A stretch of 64,000 nucleotides of DNA from Tenacibaculum sp. 1_MG-2023 (GTDB lineage: Bacteria > Bacteroidota > Bacteroidia > Flavobacteriales > Flavobacteriaceae): contig NZ_JAUORH010000003.1 in assembly GCF_030547425.1 (NCBI RefSeq), positions 1-64,000 on the forward strand, given 5' to 3'. Shown here in pieces: positions 55,646-64,000 of the stretch (position 1 is the first letter of the stretch; each line of letters starts with the position of its first letter). Position numbers and translations under genes: made by a program. The notes beneath the pieces are model-generated. The model was not told the origin of the DNA, did no database searches, and was given only the letters and a program-made list of their open reading frames with translations.

Positions 55646-56542
55646 TTATTGGTTGTTGGTTAGGTCTAAGAATTGTTGTTCTAAGCTAGGTTTGCGTTTT
55701 ACTAAATGAGAAAGAGAAACACCTTTATCAAATAAAAATGTATTAATTTCTGATGCTGATAATTCTGATGCTAGACTTGCTATTAAAATTCCATTTTCTT
55801 CTTTTATTTTTCCTATTGCTGGATGATTTTCTAAAAGTTGAATAAGTGTATCTTGATTATCTGCTTGAAGCTCAAAAAAACCATTTGAAGCACTCATTTC
55901 ATCAACTCTACCGCTATATAGTTTTACACCATTTCTAATTACTACAACGTGCGAACATACTTTTTCTACTTCATCAAGTAGGTGAGAGGCAAGTAAAATT
56001 GTGGTTCCATTTTTAGCAATTTCTTTAATTATTTGACGAATTTCATGAATTCCTTGAGGATCTAATCCATTTGTTGGTTCATCTAAAATTAAAATCTCAG
56101 GATCATTTAATAGGGCAGAAGCAATAGCTAAACGTTGTTTCATCCCTAAAGAATAAGTCTTGAACTTACTATTTCTACGTTCATAAAGGTTAACAGTTTT
56201 TAATTTTTCATCTATTTTATCGTATGAAACTCCTTTAATTTTACATATTAATTGTAAGTTTTGAACAGCACTCATGTATGGATAAAAATTAGGACGTTCT
56301 ATAATCGCTCCTACTTTTTTTAATGCTTCATGTGTAGATAAGTTTCCATTGAACCAGCTAAAACTCCCTGAGGTTTTGTTTACTACATTTAAAATAATAC
56401 CTAAAGTAGTAGATTTACCACTTCCGTTAGGTCCTAAAATTCCGTACACTGTGCCTTTTTGTATATCGAAGGAAAGATTGTTTACGGCATGAACTTTTCC
56501 GTATTTTTTATCGAGGTTTCGAATAGATAAAATTGTTTCCAA
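55646..56542 (-). CDS. ABC exporter ATP-binding protein
   Basis: The 298-residue ATPase has Walker A (GPNGSGKSTT), signature (YSLGMKQRLAIASALL), Walker B (LILDEPTNGLD) and a C-terminal accessory domain (about 215-298) typical of ABC-2 exporters of the CcmA/bacitracin type. The start is a TTG at 56542; the frame stays open upstream but offers no ATG or GTG. It is co-transcribed with the permease gene. Confidence 0.92.
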   Translation of the reverse strand: METILSIRNLDKKYGKVHAVNNLSFDIQKGTVYGILGPNGSGKSTTLGIILNVVNKTSGSFSWFNGNLSTHEALKKVGAIIERPNFYPYMSAVQNLQLICKIKGVSYDKIDEKLKTVNLYERRNSKFKTYSLGMKQRLAIASALLNDPEILILDEPTNGLDPQGIHEIRQIIKEIAKNGTTILLASHLLDEVEKVCSHVVVIRNGVKLYSGRVDEMSASNGFFELQADNQDTLIQLLENHPAIGKIKEENGILIASLASELSASEINTFLFDKGVSLSHLVKRKPSLEQQFLDLTNNQ

Positions 56543-56707
56543 GCTATTTTGGTTTTTGTTGATTATATGTATTTGACGATTGATGTAAATTATTGTTACA
56601 ATGTATAAAAAAAGTAGTAGAAAATAGTTTAAAAGGAAAGTTTAGCTTTTTAGAAAAATACATGATATATTCAGAAGTAAATTTAACTAGATGGTTTAAA
56701 ACTAAGG

Positions 56708-56715
56708 TAGTTTTG
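56708..56715 (+). promoter_or_regulatory. candidate -7 box (TAGTTTTG) for the lipoprotein gene
   Basis: TAGTTTTG matches TAnnTTTG and lies 19 bp before the ATG at 56735. Confidence 0.45.
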
Positions 56716-56734
56716 CATATCAAATTATACAATT

Positions 56735-57268
56735 ATGAAAAAAATAAACTACTTATTAGCAATTATTTTAACAACTGTTTTTTATGTAAGCTGTTCATCT
56801 GATGATGTTCAAGAAACACCAAATCAATTTATAATTGAAGGTGAAAATTATTCAATAGAATCAATTTTGGTAGAGAAATTCATGAAAGGAGATACGCCTT
56901 CTGTATTCTTACACTTATTGAATGTTACTGAAGAAGATATAGAAGCTGCTCGAAACTCTGGTATAGCTTTAACTGAGGTGGATTTATTTTCAATTACTGT
57001 TCGTGATAAAGACTTAACTTCAAAAACTTATACAACAGACAGTTTATGGTATGAATTTATGACGGATGGAGAGTTTTTAGGAGAGTATGATAATGAGCAA
57101 TTGTTAATGGAGTATGAAACTGGAGATGAAGTTACTTTAACTATAAATTCAATTAATGAAACTAATATATCATTAGATATTAAAGTTAAAAAGGCTAATG
57201 GAAATGTAGCAACAGGAAGTTATAACGGAAAATACAGTACTGTTGATAAATCATTAGAGCGTAGTTAG
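56735..57268 (+). CDS. small surface-type lipoprotein of unknown function
   Basis: The 177-residue protein has a lipoprotein signal with lipobox YVSC (C20) followed by SSDD, a run of Ser and acidic residues close to the lipoprotein export signal that sends flavobacterial lipoproteins to the cell surface. The rest is acidic and beta-rich (TVRDKDLTSKTYTTDSLWYE, EYETGDEVTLTINSINETN). I know no family function. It is a single gene with a terminator. Confidence 0.75.
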   Translation: MKKINYLLAIILTTVFYVSCSSDDVQETPNQFIIEGENYSIESILVEKFMKGDTPSVFLHLLNVTEEDIEAARNSGIALTEVDLFSITVRDKDLTSKTYTTDSLWYEFMTDGEFLGEYDNEQLLMEYETGDEVTLTINSINETNISLDIKVKKANGNVATGSYNGKYSTVDKSLERS

Positions 57269-57292
57269 AAAACAAATAGGATAGATAATAAA

Positions 57293-57319
57293 AAAAGCTT
57301 AGGGTTTACCTAAGCTTTT
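57293..57319. terminator. bidirectional terminator between the lipoprotein and response regulator genes
   Basis: AAAAGCTTAGG and CCTAAGCTTTT pair around GTTTA between convergent genes. Confidence 0.85.
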
Positions 57320-57336
57320 CTTACTTAAAAATGACA

Positions 57337-58035
57337 TTATTTGTTATCAATTAACCTAAATCCTTCACCATGTATATTTAAAATTTCTACATTTTCATCA
57401 TTCTTCAAGTATTTACGAAGTTTAGCAATATAAACATCCATACTACGAGAAGTGAAATAGTTGTCATCTCGCCAAATCTTTGTCAACGCCAATTCACGTG
57501 GCATTAAGTCATTTTTATGCACGGCTAACATTCGTAAAAGTTTACTTTCTTTAGGTGATAACTTTTGAGGTTCTCCACCTTTGTATATTAAATGACGTAG
57601 TTTAGAGTTAAAATCAAAAGACCCAATTTTAAACTCAAATTCATCACTGTCGTTTGTCTTTTCTGTTTCTTTACGTTGTAAAATTGCTTTAATTTTATGT
57701 AATAAAACTTCAGAATCAAAAGGTTTATTTAAATAATCGTCTGCACCAACTTGATACCCTTTTAAAACATCTTCTTTTAATGTTTTTGCAGTTAAGAAGA
57801 TAATAGGAATTTCTTTGTTAGTTGAACGAATGTCTTCAGCTAAAGAAAAACCATCTTTACGAGGCATCATTACATCTAAAATACATAAGTCATATTCTGC
57901 ATTTTTAAACATAATTAAACCATCTATTCCATCTTTAGCATGTGTAACATTGTAATCATTTAATGCTAAATAATCTTTAAGAACTGTTCCAAAATTAGGA
58001 TCGTCTTCTACTAATAATATTTTTTTACTCCCCAT
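57337..58035 (-). CDS. OmpR-family response regulator
   Basis: The 232-residue protein has a receiver domain with the acidic pocket (EDD at 10-12), the phospho-accepting D54 in LCILDVMMPRKDG and the conserved lysine in DYLNKPF (near 104), and a C-terminal winged helix (about 130-230, LSPKESKLLRMLAVHKNDLM and RSMDVYIAKLRKYLK). It lies 11 bp after the kinase gene and is the cognate partner; Bacteroidetes RprY is a similar regulator, but the regulon cannot be deduced. Confidence 0.95.
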   Translation of the reverse strand: MGSKKILLVEDDPNFGTVLKDYLALNDYNVTHAKDGIDGLIMFKNAEYDLCILDVMMPRKDGFSLAEDIRSTNKEIPIIFLTAKTLKEDVLKGYQVGADDYLNKPFDSEVLLHKIKAILQRKETEKTNDSDEFEFKIGSFDFNSKLRHLIYKGGEPQKLSPKESKLLRMLAVHKNDLMPRELALTKIWRDDNYFTSRSMDVYIAKLRKYLKNDENVEILNIHGEGFRLIDNK

Positions 58036-58046
58036 TTCTTAATATT

Positions 58047-59612
58047 TTATATTAATGGTAATTTAACTGTAAATGTGCTTCCTTTCCCTTTTTCACTTTC
58101 AACGTAAACGGTACCTTGGTGACTATCTATAATTTCTTTTACATAGGCTAAGCCTAATCCGTGACCTTTTACGTTGTGTATATTCCCTTTATGTTCTCTA
58201 TAAAACTTATCGAACACATATTTTTGAGCATTTTTACTCATCCCTATACCTTCATCTTTTATCTTAAAGATAAAGTATTTATTTGTGTTTTCAGTAAATA
58301 CATCAATTTTTGGTGCGTTTTCTGAATATTTTAATGCGTTTTCTAACATGTTAACAACAACATTTGTTAAGTGAAACTGATTTCCAAGAACTTCTGTTGA
58401 AATAGCTTTAAAATGAGTTGTTACACTTCCTTTTTTGTCGTCGGTTAATAGCTGAATATGTTCAGTAGCCTCTTCAATTATGTCGTGCATGTCTACTGCA
58501 TCCTTACTAATTTCAATCTGGTTCTTTTCGAGTCTTGAAATTCGTAATACATTTTCTACCTGTCCGTGCATACGCTTATTTTCATCGCGAATCATTTGAA
58601 CATATCGCTTAACCTTTTCTTCATCTGATATGATTTTTGGGTTTTTAATTGCATCTAAAGCTAGATTAATAGTGGCAATAGGTGTTTTAAACTCATGTGT
58701 CATATTGTTAATGAAGTCTGTCTTTATTTCAGAGATCTTTTTTTGACGAATAAGCTGATATAACGATGTTGAAAAAGCAGCAATGATAATTCCTATAAAA
58801 AATAAAGAAAGTATCAGTACTTTCATCATGCCTGAAAGCAGATTCTTTTTCTCGTTAGGAAATTTAACATATAGTTTATATTTACTATTTCCGTTTTCAT
58901 CTTCCAATAACGGATAGCTAATATCTTCTGGTTGTATGTTAAAATATCCAGACTTTAACTGTGTTGCCAAACCATCTTCATAAACAACATATTTAAAATC
59001 TTGTGTAATATTCATTTTAGCAAACTCTTCTTTCAGAGTGTAACTTAACTCTTTATTACTTATTCTTTGGTTAATAGGAAACACGGCTTTACTTCGTCTA
59101 AAAGCATGTTCCATAACTTCATTATTCCAACTATTATAAGTTCTAAAAGTAGAGTAACGGTTTTCATCTAAAAAAGGCTTAAAATCTTTATTTTCAGATT
59201 TTATTACCTGAGAAAAGTAAATATCTTCTTTCCCCGAGTAGCGTTTAATAATAATAGAGTCGTTATCTACAAACTCATTAGGCATTTTAATACTCTCTTC
59301 TAAAATAGTACTACCAAAAGAAAACTTTTTTTTGCTTACCGTATCAACTTGTTGAAAAAGAAAAGTTGTTATTTCAGCATCAGTTCTTAGCTTATCATTT
59401 TCAAAATAATCTTTATAATTTTGCTTAAACTCTAGATACTCTCTCTCTTTTATGTTTTCAGAGGTGCGAGCTAAAGCAATTTTCACATTGTTTTTAAATT
59501 GTTCTTTTTTATTTTTGATAGCATCGTTAATCCAATAAACTTGAATAGAGATGATTCCTATTAAAGAAATACTCATTAAAATAACAATGAGAATAAAAAT
59601 TTTCTTACCCAT
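58047..59612 (-). CDS. sensor histidine kinase
   Basis: The 521-residue kinase has two membrane segments (about 6-27 and 264-284) around a periplasmic sensor domain of about 235 residues of no recognised family. The H box has H306 in NNMTHEFKTPIATI, and the N box (NVVVNMLENALKYS) and G boxes (KDEGIGMS, GHGLGLAYV) follow. It heads a two-gene operon with the response regulator. The layout fits RprX-like kinases of Bacteroidetes, known for envelope stress, but the stimulus here is unknown. Confidence 0.95.
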   Translation of the reverse strand: MGKKIFILIVILMSISLIGIISIQVYWINDAIKNKKEQFKNNVKIALARTSENIKEREYLEFKQNYKDYFENDKLRTDAEITTFLFQQVDTVSKKKFSFGSTILEESIKMPNEFVDNDSIIIKRYSGKEDIYFSQVIKSENKDFKPFLDENRYSTFRTYNSWNNEVMEHAFRRSKAVFPINQRISNKELSYTLKEEFAKMNITQDFKYVVYEDGLATQLKSGYFNIQPEDISYPLLEDENGNSKYKLYVKFPNEKKNLLSGMMKVLILSLFFIGIIIAAFSTSLYQLIRQKKISEIKTDFINNMTHEFKTPIATINLALDAIKNPKIISDEEKVKRYVQMIRDENKRMHGQVENVLRISRLEKNQIEISKDAVDMHDIIEEATEHIQLLTDDKKGSVTTHFKAISTEVLGNQFHLTNVVVNMLENALKYSENAPKIDVFTENTNKYFIFKIKDEGIGMSKNAQKYVFDKFYREHKGNIHNVKGHGLGLAYVKEIIDSHQGTVYVESEKGKGSTFTVKLPLI

Positions 59613-59721
59613 TATTCAAAAATAAATTAATAAAATTTAGGCGTATAATCTTTTAACTTAGATTAACAGAATCGCTATAAAATTAAGATAATTTTAACAA
59701 AAAATTATAAAAAAGTGTAAA

Positions 59722-60321
59722 TTAATGTATGTTTTCTGTTAAAGAATTGTGGATTTTTAAGACTTGTTCTTTTGATTTTGTAAGTGTAAGGTTTTCAATT
59801 AAATAGTTTGATTGAAGTGTTTTTTTAGTTTCATCCCATTGATTTTTAATTCTGTTTTTTACTTCTTCAATGGTTGAGTTGTCTCTATTTATGACTCGAT
59901 TAATTCTTACGTCTATTGGGGCGGTAACTGTTATGATTTTATTACAAAGAGAATCGCTCCCGTTTTCAAAAAGAATGGCATTTTCATACAAAATGTAATC
60001 TTTATCTATGTTTTCTTTAATAAAATGCTGCAAATGTTTATTAACAACAGGGTGAACGATAGCGTTAAGTGTACTTAATCTTTCTTTGTTGTTAAAAACA
60101 ATTGAAGCTAAGTAAGACCTATTAAGCTCATCGTTAACATAAACTTGCTCACCAAATTCGGCAATTAGTTGAGTCTTAATTTTAGCGGATGTGTTCATTA
60201 GCCTTTTAGCTTCATCATCAGCAATATAAATGGAAATATTTTCAAATTCTGAAAACATTTTAACTATGGTAGATTTCCCACTACCAATACCGCCTGTTAA
60301 ACCTACTACAATACTATTCAT
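59722..60321 (-). CDS. coaE: dephospho-CoA kinase
   Basis: CoaE phosphorylates dephospho-CoA in the last step of CoA synthesis. The 199 residues begin with the P-loop LTGGIGSGKSTI near residue 8, DDEAKRLM, the HPVVNKHLQHF segment and the INRVINRDNSTIEEVKNRI region. It overlaps the YbbR-like gene by 8 bp, which points to translational coupling. Confidence 0.96.
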   Translation of the reverse strand: MNSIVVGLTGGIGSGKSTIVKMFSEFENISIYIADDEAKRLMNTSAKIKTQLIAEFGEQVYVNDELNRSYLASIVFNNKERLSTLNAIVHPVVNKHLQHFIKENIDKDYILYENAILFENGSDSLCNKIITVTAPIDVRINRVINRDNSTIEEVKNRIKNQWDETKKTLQSNYLIENLTLTKSKEQVLKIHNSLTENIH

Positions 60322-61243
60322 ATATTAAAAAGTCAATCTTATTAGGAACTATTCTTACCAATGTAACCATATCAGGAAGATCTTTTATTTGAGGGGTGAG
60401 ATAGTTAACTTCTTTGTTTTTAGATTGTAGATAATCACACTCTACTTTAAATAAGTCAGGTGTTACTTCATTAAAATTCTGCAAGCCTACTTTATAGATA
60501 ATCTTAACTTTCTTAGGAAAGACATTAATTCCTTTTGGAGCATTTTTTACAAACACAGGAACTTCTATTTCTCCTTCGGTAAACTTATCAACGTCAATAC
60601 TAATTTCAGCAGTTGAATGGCTTGATTTAAGTTGTGTGTTTTCTGGAAAGATAATAGGAGAGGAGATATTAGTGCTCTTTGATAAGTTTTCTAACGTTAT
60701 ATTTTCTAGGGTTAAAAATTTTGTTTCTTTAACATAGGTTTCATCTCCAGAAATTAAAACACTATCAGGAGTAATTGTTACAGGTTTTGAGAGGTCATAT
60801 CCTAATTGAAAAGTGATATTTAAGTTAGGTTTTAAAGGGATTTTTTTTGAACTAAGCGTGCCAATTTTTAAAGGAATTGTATCTTCTACAATTTTAGTTA
60901 ATTCAATGCTAGATTTTAATTGTTTTTGAACTTCTGAAGTTAGATCTTTAGATAAAAAGTAATAATTAGTTCTAGTTTTCTTAGAAACTTTAGTAAGATC
61001 CAGCTTAATCGGTTTATGGGTAATGCTAGCAACTAACAAATTATATCCACTACTTTTTAGTTTTAAAGAAAGCTGATTAATAGGTGTTTCTATTAATGTT
61101 TTTTGTTGTGGTAGTTTTACGTATTCAACACTGTACACAAGGGTAGTGTTATATTCTTTTGATAGATTAATAAGCAACCAAAAAAATACTGAAGCAGTTA
61201 AAAAACCAAAGAAAGTTTTAGGTATGTTAAATTTTGTTTTCAA
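60314..61243 (-). CDS. YbbR-like domain protein
   Basis: The 309-residue protein has an N-terminal membrane anchor (about 12-26, FGFLTASVFFWLLINL) and a series of YbbR-type beta domains (residues 30-309). In Firmicutes CdaR is a YbbR protein that controls the di-AMP cyclase; here no cdaA is beside it, so a general periplasmic or membrane role is all that can be said. A palindromic terminator separates it from yajC. Confidence 0.85.
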   Translation of the reverse strand: MKTKFNIPKTFFGFLTASVFFWLLINLSKEYNTTLVYSVEYVKLPQQKTLIETPINQLSLKLKSSGYNLLVASITHKPIKLDLTKVSKKTRTNYYFLSKDLTSEVQKQLKSSIELTKIVEDTIPLKIGTLSSKKIPLKPNLNITFQLGYDLSKPVTITPDSVLISGDETYVKETKFLTLENITLENLSKSTNISSPIIFPENTQLKSSHSTAEISIDVDKFTEGEIEVPVFVKNAPKGINVFPKKVKIIYKVGLQNFNEVTPDLFKVECDYLQSKNKEVNYLTPQIKDLPDMVTLVRIVPNKIDFLIYE

Positions 61244-61277
61244 GAAATAGTTTATTGATGCAATCTACGTAAAAAAC

Positions 61278-61307
61278 AAAAAAGTGAGCTCATGAGCTCA
61301 CTTTTTT
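61278..61307. terminator. palindromic terminator after yajC
   Basis: AAAAAAGTGAGCTCA and its complement make a 30-nt perfect palindrome with T runs on both sides, between yajC and the YbbR gene on the minus strand. Confidence 0.8.
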
Positions 61308-61323
61308 ATAAAAAAATATACTG

Positions 61324-61644
61324 TTATTTTTTAGTCTCAGTAGAATGTTTTTTACTCATTTCCATAGAAATGGCAGAACGTTCAAACTTTATTTTACCAG
61401 CACCAGTTTCAATAGTAACAGTGTTGTCAGTATCGTTGATTTCAACAATTTTACCATGAATACCACTAGTGGTAACTATTTTCGCTCCTTTTTTGATTTC
61501 AGTTTGAAATTGCTTTTCCTTTTTTTGACGTCTCATTTGTGGACGAATAATTAAAAAGTAAAAAACAGCAATCATTGCTACAAAAGGAAGCATGTTCATT
61601 AAACTTTCTTGAGAGCTAGCTTGTAAAAAAATGGTTATAAACAT
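61324..61644 (-). CDS. yajC: preprotein translocase subunit YajC
   Basis: The 106-residue protein has the YajC features: one membrane helix (MLPFVAMIAVFYFLIIRPQM), the basic MRRQKKEKQF stretch after it, and KKGAKIVTTSGIHGKIVEI. It works with SecDF at the Sec translocon. Its start overlaps the DUF1573 stop by 1 bp (TAATG). Confidence 0.95.
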   Translation of the reverse strand: MFITIFLQASSQESLMNMLPFVAMIAVFYFLIIRPQMRRQKKEKQFQTEIKKGAKIVTTSGIHGKIVEINDTDNTVTIETGAGKIKFERSAISMEMSKKHSTETKK

Positions 61645-62111
61645 TATGAATTTTTCTTTTTAGGAGTTACCATTCCAGAAATCTTAATAACCTCTCTACC
61701 TTTTTCAGTGTTGGTGGTTAGGGTAATAGATTTTGATTGTTTGTTAACTCTTCCGTTGGTGTTAAAACTAACTTTAATATCTCCTGTTTTACCTGGAGCA
61801 ATAGCCCCTTTTGGCCATTCAGGAACAGTACATCCACAAGATGCTTGTGCATTTGTAATGATTAAATCGCTCTTACCAGTATTTGTTACTAAGAAGGTCG
61901 TTTTAACAACTTCTCCTTCGTTAACAGTACCAAAGTCAAATTCTTCTTTGTCAAAAGAAATAACAGGAGCACCTAAACCAATAGAGCTGTCTCTTTTTTC
62001 TGCTTTTTCAACATTTTCTTTTTTAACTTTTGATGAAGCATTTCCTTGTCCGCAAGAAACTAACACCCCTGCCGACACAACAAATGCTACTATTACTGCT
62101 ATTTTCTTCAT
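61644..62111 (-). CDS. DUF1573 lipoprotein
   Basis: The 155-residue protein has a lipoprotein signal (MKKIAVIVAFVVSAGVLVSC, C20) and one DUF1573 domain, an Ig-like fold with FDFGTVNEGEVVKTTFLVTN and ITNAQASCGCTVPEWP. The domain is very common in Bacteroidetes; its function is unknown. I use ATG 62111, because the frame's earlier start at 62171 overlaps nusB and would place the signal peptide internally. It sits between nusB and yajC, and all are probably one transcript. Confidence 0.87.
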   Translation of the reverse strand: MKKIAVIVAFVVSAGVLVSCGQGNASSKVKKENVEKAEKRDSSIGLGAPVISFDKEEFDFGTVNEGEVVKTTFLVTNTGKSDLIITNAQASCGCTVPEWPKGAIAPGKTGDIKVSFNTNGRVNKQSKSITLTTNTEKGREVIKISGMVTPKKKNS

Positions 62112-62151
62112 TGTAAAAATATTTTTAATTTGTTGTAAAAATACTAATTTA

Positions 62152-63090
62152 TTATAATAAACCTCTACCAATTTTTACCATCTTATTTGAACTTAGGTAG
62201 TCTTTGGCTAATTTATCTAAAACACCATTTATAAAGTAACCACTTTTATTCGTTGAATAATCCTTAGCTAGTTCAATATATTCGTTTATAGTAACTCTAC
62301 TTGGAATAGAAGGGAAGTGTAAAAACTCAGTAATTGCCATTTTAATAATAATCATATCAATATCTGCAATTCTATCAGCTTCCCAGTTAGGAGTTTTTTC
62401 TATAATATCTTCTTCGTATTTGTGTTGATGTAACATCGTTTTTGTAAACAAATCAGAAACAAATATTTTATCCTCATTATCTTTATATAAACTACCTAAA
62501 ATAAAAGGTTTATTAGCTTTTTGTTTGTTTAAAGATTTAAGAATCCAAGTGTTTACAAAAGGAATATCATCTACCCAAGAGATCATTTTATCTTCAAAAT
62601 AATCAGCTAATTTTTCATTAGGAGCTACTATCTCTCTAAAAAAGTCGATAACAAAAGCTTTGTCTACATTAAAAGAGTCTTCAACAGTATCCATATACTT
62701 TTTATAAAGATCACTTTTTTGTAGCTCATCTAATAAAATCTTTACGTACTCATCATCAAGATCCCAGTAATTTAACTTGTTAAGCTCAATATACCCTTCT
62801 AAACTTACACTTTCGTTAAGTAAGTTTAAAAGCTTGTTATCTATAAATTTTGTATTTGGATTCAGTTCTTCTTTAGTAGCAAGTATTTTCTTTTTAGAAA
62901 GCTCTATTCTCTTACGAGCTAATTTTTGCACTTCAACTAATAATTGAAGATTTAAAACGTACAAATCGTACATTTTTTGAATGCTGTGTTTTAAGAATTT
63001 TCCTTCCTTAACCAAATCATCGCTATGCGATTGTTGCATCGCATAAGCCGACTGCATTACTTTAACACGAATATGTCTTCTGTTAATCAT
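62152..63090 (-). CDS. nusB: transcription antitermination factor NusB (long Bacteroidetes form)
   Basis: NusB with NusE binds boxA RNA in rRNA operons. The 312 residues begin MINRRHIRVKVMQSAYAMQQ. The C-terminal part has TPNWEADRIADIDMIIIKMA, ITEFLHFPSIPSRVTINEYI, ELAKDYSTNKSGYFINGVL, which are classical NusB motifs. The protein is about twice the length of E. coli NusB because of a long middle insertion, as is usual in this phylum. It heads the run nusB-DUF1573-yajC. Confidence 0.93.
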   Translation of the reverse strand: MINRRHIRVKVMQSAYAMQQSHSDDLVKEGKFLKHSIQKMYDLYVLNLQLLVEVQKLARKRIELSKKKILATKEELNPNTKFIDNKLLNLLNESVSLEGYIELNKLNYWDLDDEYVKILLDELQKSDLYKKYMDTVEDSFNVDKAFVIDFFREIVAPNEKLADYFEDKMISWVDDIPFVNTWILKSLNKQKANKPFILGSLYKDNEDKIFVSDLFTKTMLHQHKYEEDIIEKTPNWEADRIADIDMIIIKMAITEFLHFPSIPSRVTINEYIELAKDYSTNKSGYFINGVLDKLAKDYLSSNKMVKIGRGLL

Positions 63091-63110
63091 TCTAAAGAAC
63101 TTTAAAAAAA

Positions 63111-63139
63111 AGAGCGATAGAAACCATTTCTAACGCTCT
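63111..63139 (-). terminator. terminator of the leucine-dehydrogenase-like gene
   Basis: On the minus strand AGAGCGTTAGAAA pairs with TTTCTATCGCTCT with one mismatch around TGG, followed by eight T. It lies just before nusB. Confidence 0.75.
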
Positions 63140-63140
63140 G

Positions 63141-63148
63141 CAAAAGTA
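63141..63148 (-). promoter_or_regulatory. candidate -7 box (TACTTTTG) for the nusB operon
   Basis: TACTTTTG on the minus strand matches TAnnTTTG. It lies directly upstream of the terminator stem, so the nusB transcript would begin inside that stem. Confidence 0.35.
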
Positions 63149-63167
63149 AAACTTTTTTATTTTTTAT

Positions 63168-64000
63168 CTAGCTATTTTGCTCTTTTTTGCGAGCATCAAT
63201 TCTTGCTTGTGCAATATTGAAAGCAGCTTGATGTGTAGTGATGTTTTCTTTTTCTGATAAATTGAAAATATCTAATGTAGTATTGTAGATGTTTTCAGTT
63301 CTTTTTAAGCTCTCAGCTTTATCGTAACCTACAACCTCAGCATATACATTAATAATACCACCAGCGTTAATTAAGAAGTCAGGAGCATAAGCAATTCCTT
63401 TATCTTTTAACATTGTACCATGCTTTAATTCGTTAGCTAATTGGTTATTAGCAGCACCTGCAATTACTTTAGCTTTTAATTGGGCAATACTTTCATCATT
63501 AATAGTAGCACCCAAGGCACATGGAGCATAAATATCTACATCTAGTCCAAAAATATCATTTCCTAATACTACGTTAGCACCATATTTTTTACTTAACTCT
63601 TCTAAGCGAGCTTCGTTAATGTCGTTTAAAACAACTTGAGCACCTTCATCAGTAATGTGCTTAACTAAAGTTTCTCCAACATGACCAACACCTTGAACTA
63701 ATACTTTTTTACCATCTAAGTTTTCAGTTCCAAACTTATATTTAGCAGCAGCCTTCATACCCATGTAAACACCGTAAGCTGTTACAGGAGAGGGGTTTCC
63801 AGAACCTCCAATGTTTTCAGAAACACCAGTTACGTGTGGAGTAACTTCACGGATAATATCCATATCTCGAGTTTCCATTCCAACATCTTCAGCAGTAATA
63901 TACTTTCCGCTTAAAGAATTAACAAACTCACCAAACTTACGCATTAAAGCGTCATTTTTTTGAGTTTTAGCATCACCAATAATAACTGCTTTACCACCAC
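63168..64000 (-). CDS. leucine/Glu/Phe/Val dehydrogenase, 5' end outside window
   Basis: The visible 277 residues cover the C-terminal part of an amino acid dehydrogenase of the leucine/valine/phenylalanine type, which deaminates oxidatively with NAD. Segments seen are GGKAVIIGDAKTQK at the cut end, KYITAEDVGMETRDMDII, VTGVSENIGGSGNPSPVTAY, the Rossmann motif GVGHVGETLVKHI with VVLND, and ALGATINDESI. The frame continues past the window edge; the internal ATG at 63944 is not the true start. The catalytic lysine region lies outside the window. The leucine-specific form is most likely in a flavobacterium. Confidence 0.9.
   Translation of the reverse strand, partial: GGKAVIIGDAKTQKNDALMRKFGEFVNSLSGKYITAEDVGMETRDMDIIREVTPHVTGVSENIGGSGNPSPVTAYGVYMGMKAAAKYKFGTENLDGKKVLVQGVGHVGETLVKHITDEGAQVVLNDINEARLEELSKKYGANVVLGNDIFGLDVDIYAPCALGATINDESIAQLKAKVIAGAANNQLANELKHGTMLKDKGIAYAPDFLINAGGIINVYAEVVGYDKAESLKRTENIYNTTLDIFNLSEKENITTHQAAFNIAQARIDARKKEQNS

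Overview
This is an AT-rich chromosomal segment of a bacterium of the phylum Bacteroidetes, most likely a marine Flavobacteriaceae (Tenacibaculum/Polaribacter-like; the genus is inference). The support is: two proteins with type B C-terminal sorting domains of the type IX secretion system, promoters of the Bacteroidetes form TTTG-N19-TAnnTTTG, no obvious Shine-Dalgarno sites, an rpmB-rpmG-DUF4295-ftsY block, an unusually long NusB, menaquinone genes (menD, menB), and dispersed repeats of kinds common in flavobacterial genomes.

Layout. Positions 1-1980 carry the 3' part of an IS3-family element abutting an IS110-family element. 1982-3720 is an accessory patch: a MORN-repeat secreted protein, a decayed TrmH/SpoU rRNA/tRNA methyltransferase, and a cluster of small inverted repeats with a common core that ends in a plus-strand terminator. 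3757-11130 (minus strand) holds pdhA-pdhC, a secreted protein, a VanX-like dipeptidase, an LTA-synthase-like membrane sulfatase and tsaD. 11131-20193 (plus) is tamB, two tandem DUF368 polyprenyl-phosphate transporter genes, aroE and a DUF349 protein. 20252-29090 contains an M1 peptidase, an SDR enzyme, a transaldolase-like aldolase (fsa), menD, a CvfB-like protein, an esterase-fold protein, menB and an FAH hydrolase. 29093-32323 is cinA, rpmB, rpmG, a DUF4295 gene and ftsY. An accessory islet (32388-37040: nitroreductase/HxlR pair, amidase lipoprotein, SMP-30-like protein, Crp/Fnr regulator) separates ftsY from rimO. 38644-45018 holds a diphthamide-synthase-like PP-loop protein, DUF6122, a LOV-like PAS protein, TIGR02757, a CPBP protease, a LolD-like ATPase and a DUF5916 outer-membrane protein. 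45261-64000 holds sucC, uvrB, two T9SS cargo proteins with nearly identical C-termini, an ABC exporter, a lipoprotein, a two-component system, and the nusB-DUF1573-yajC-ybbR-coaE run, ending in a leucine-dehydrogenase-like gene cut by the window edge.

Most genes are housekeeping or envelope functions: central carbon flow (PDH, succinyl-CoA synthetase), menaquinone and shikimate pathways, translation and tRNA modification, cell-envelope assembly (TamB, DUF368, YajC) and secretion (T9SS cargo, lipoproteins). The least explained material is the hairpin cluster at 3430-3713, a dispersed repeat that has become in-frame coding sequence inside menD, and the near-identical 3' halves of the two T9SS genes. 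I saw no tRNA, rRNA, CRISPR array or prophage.
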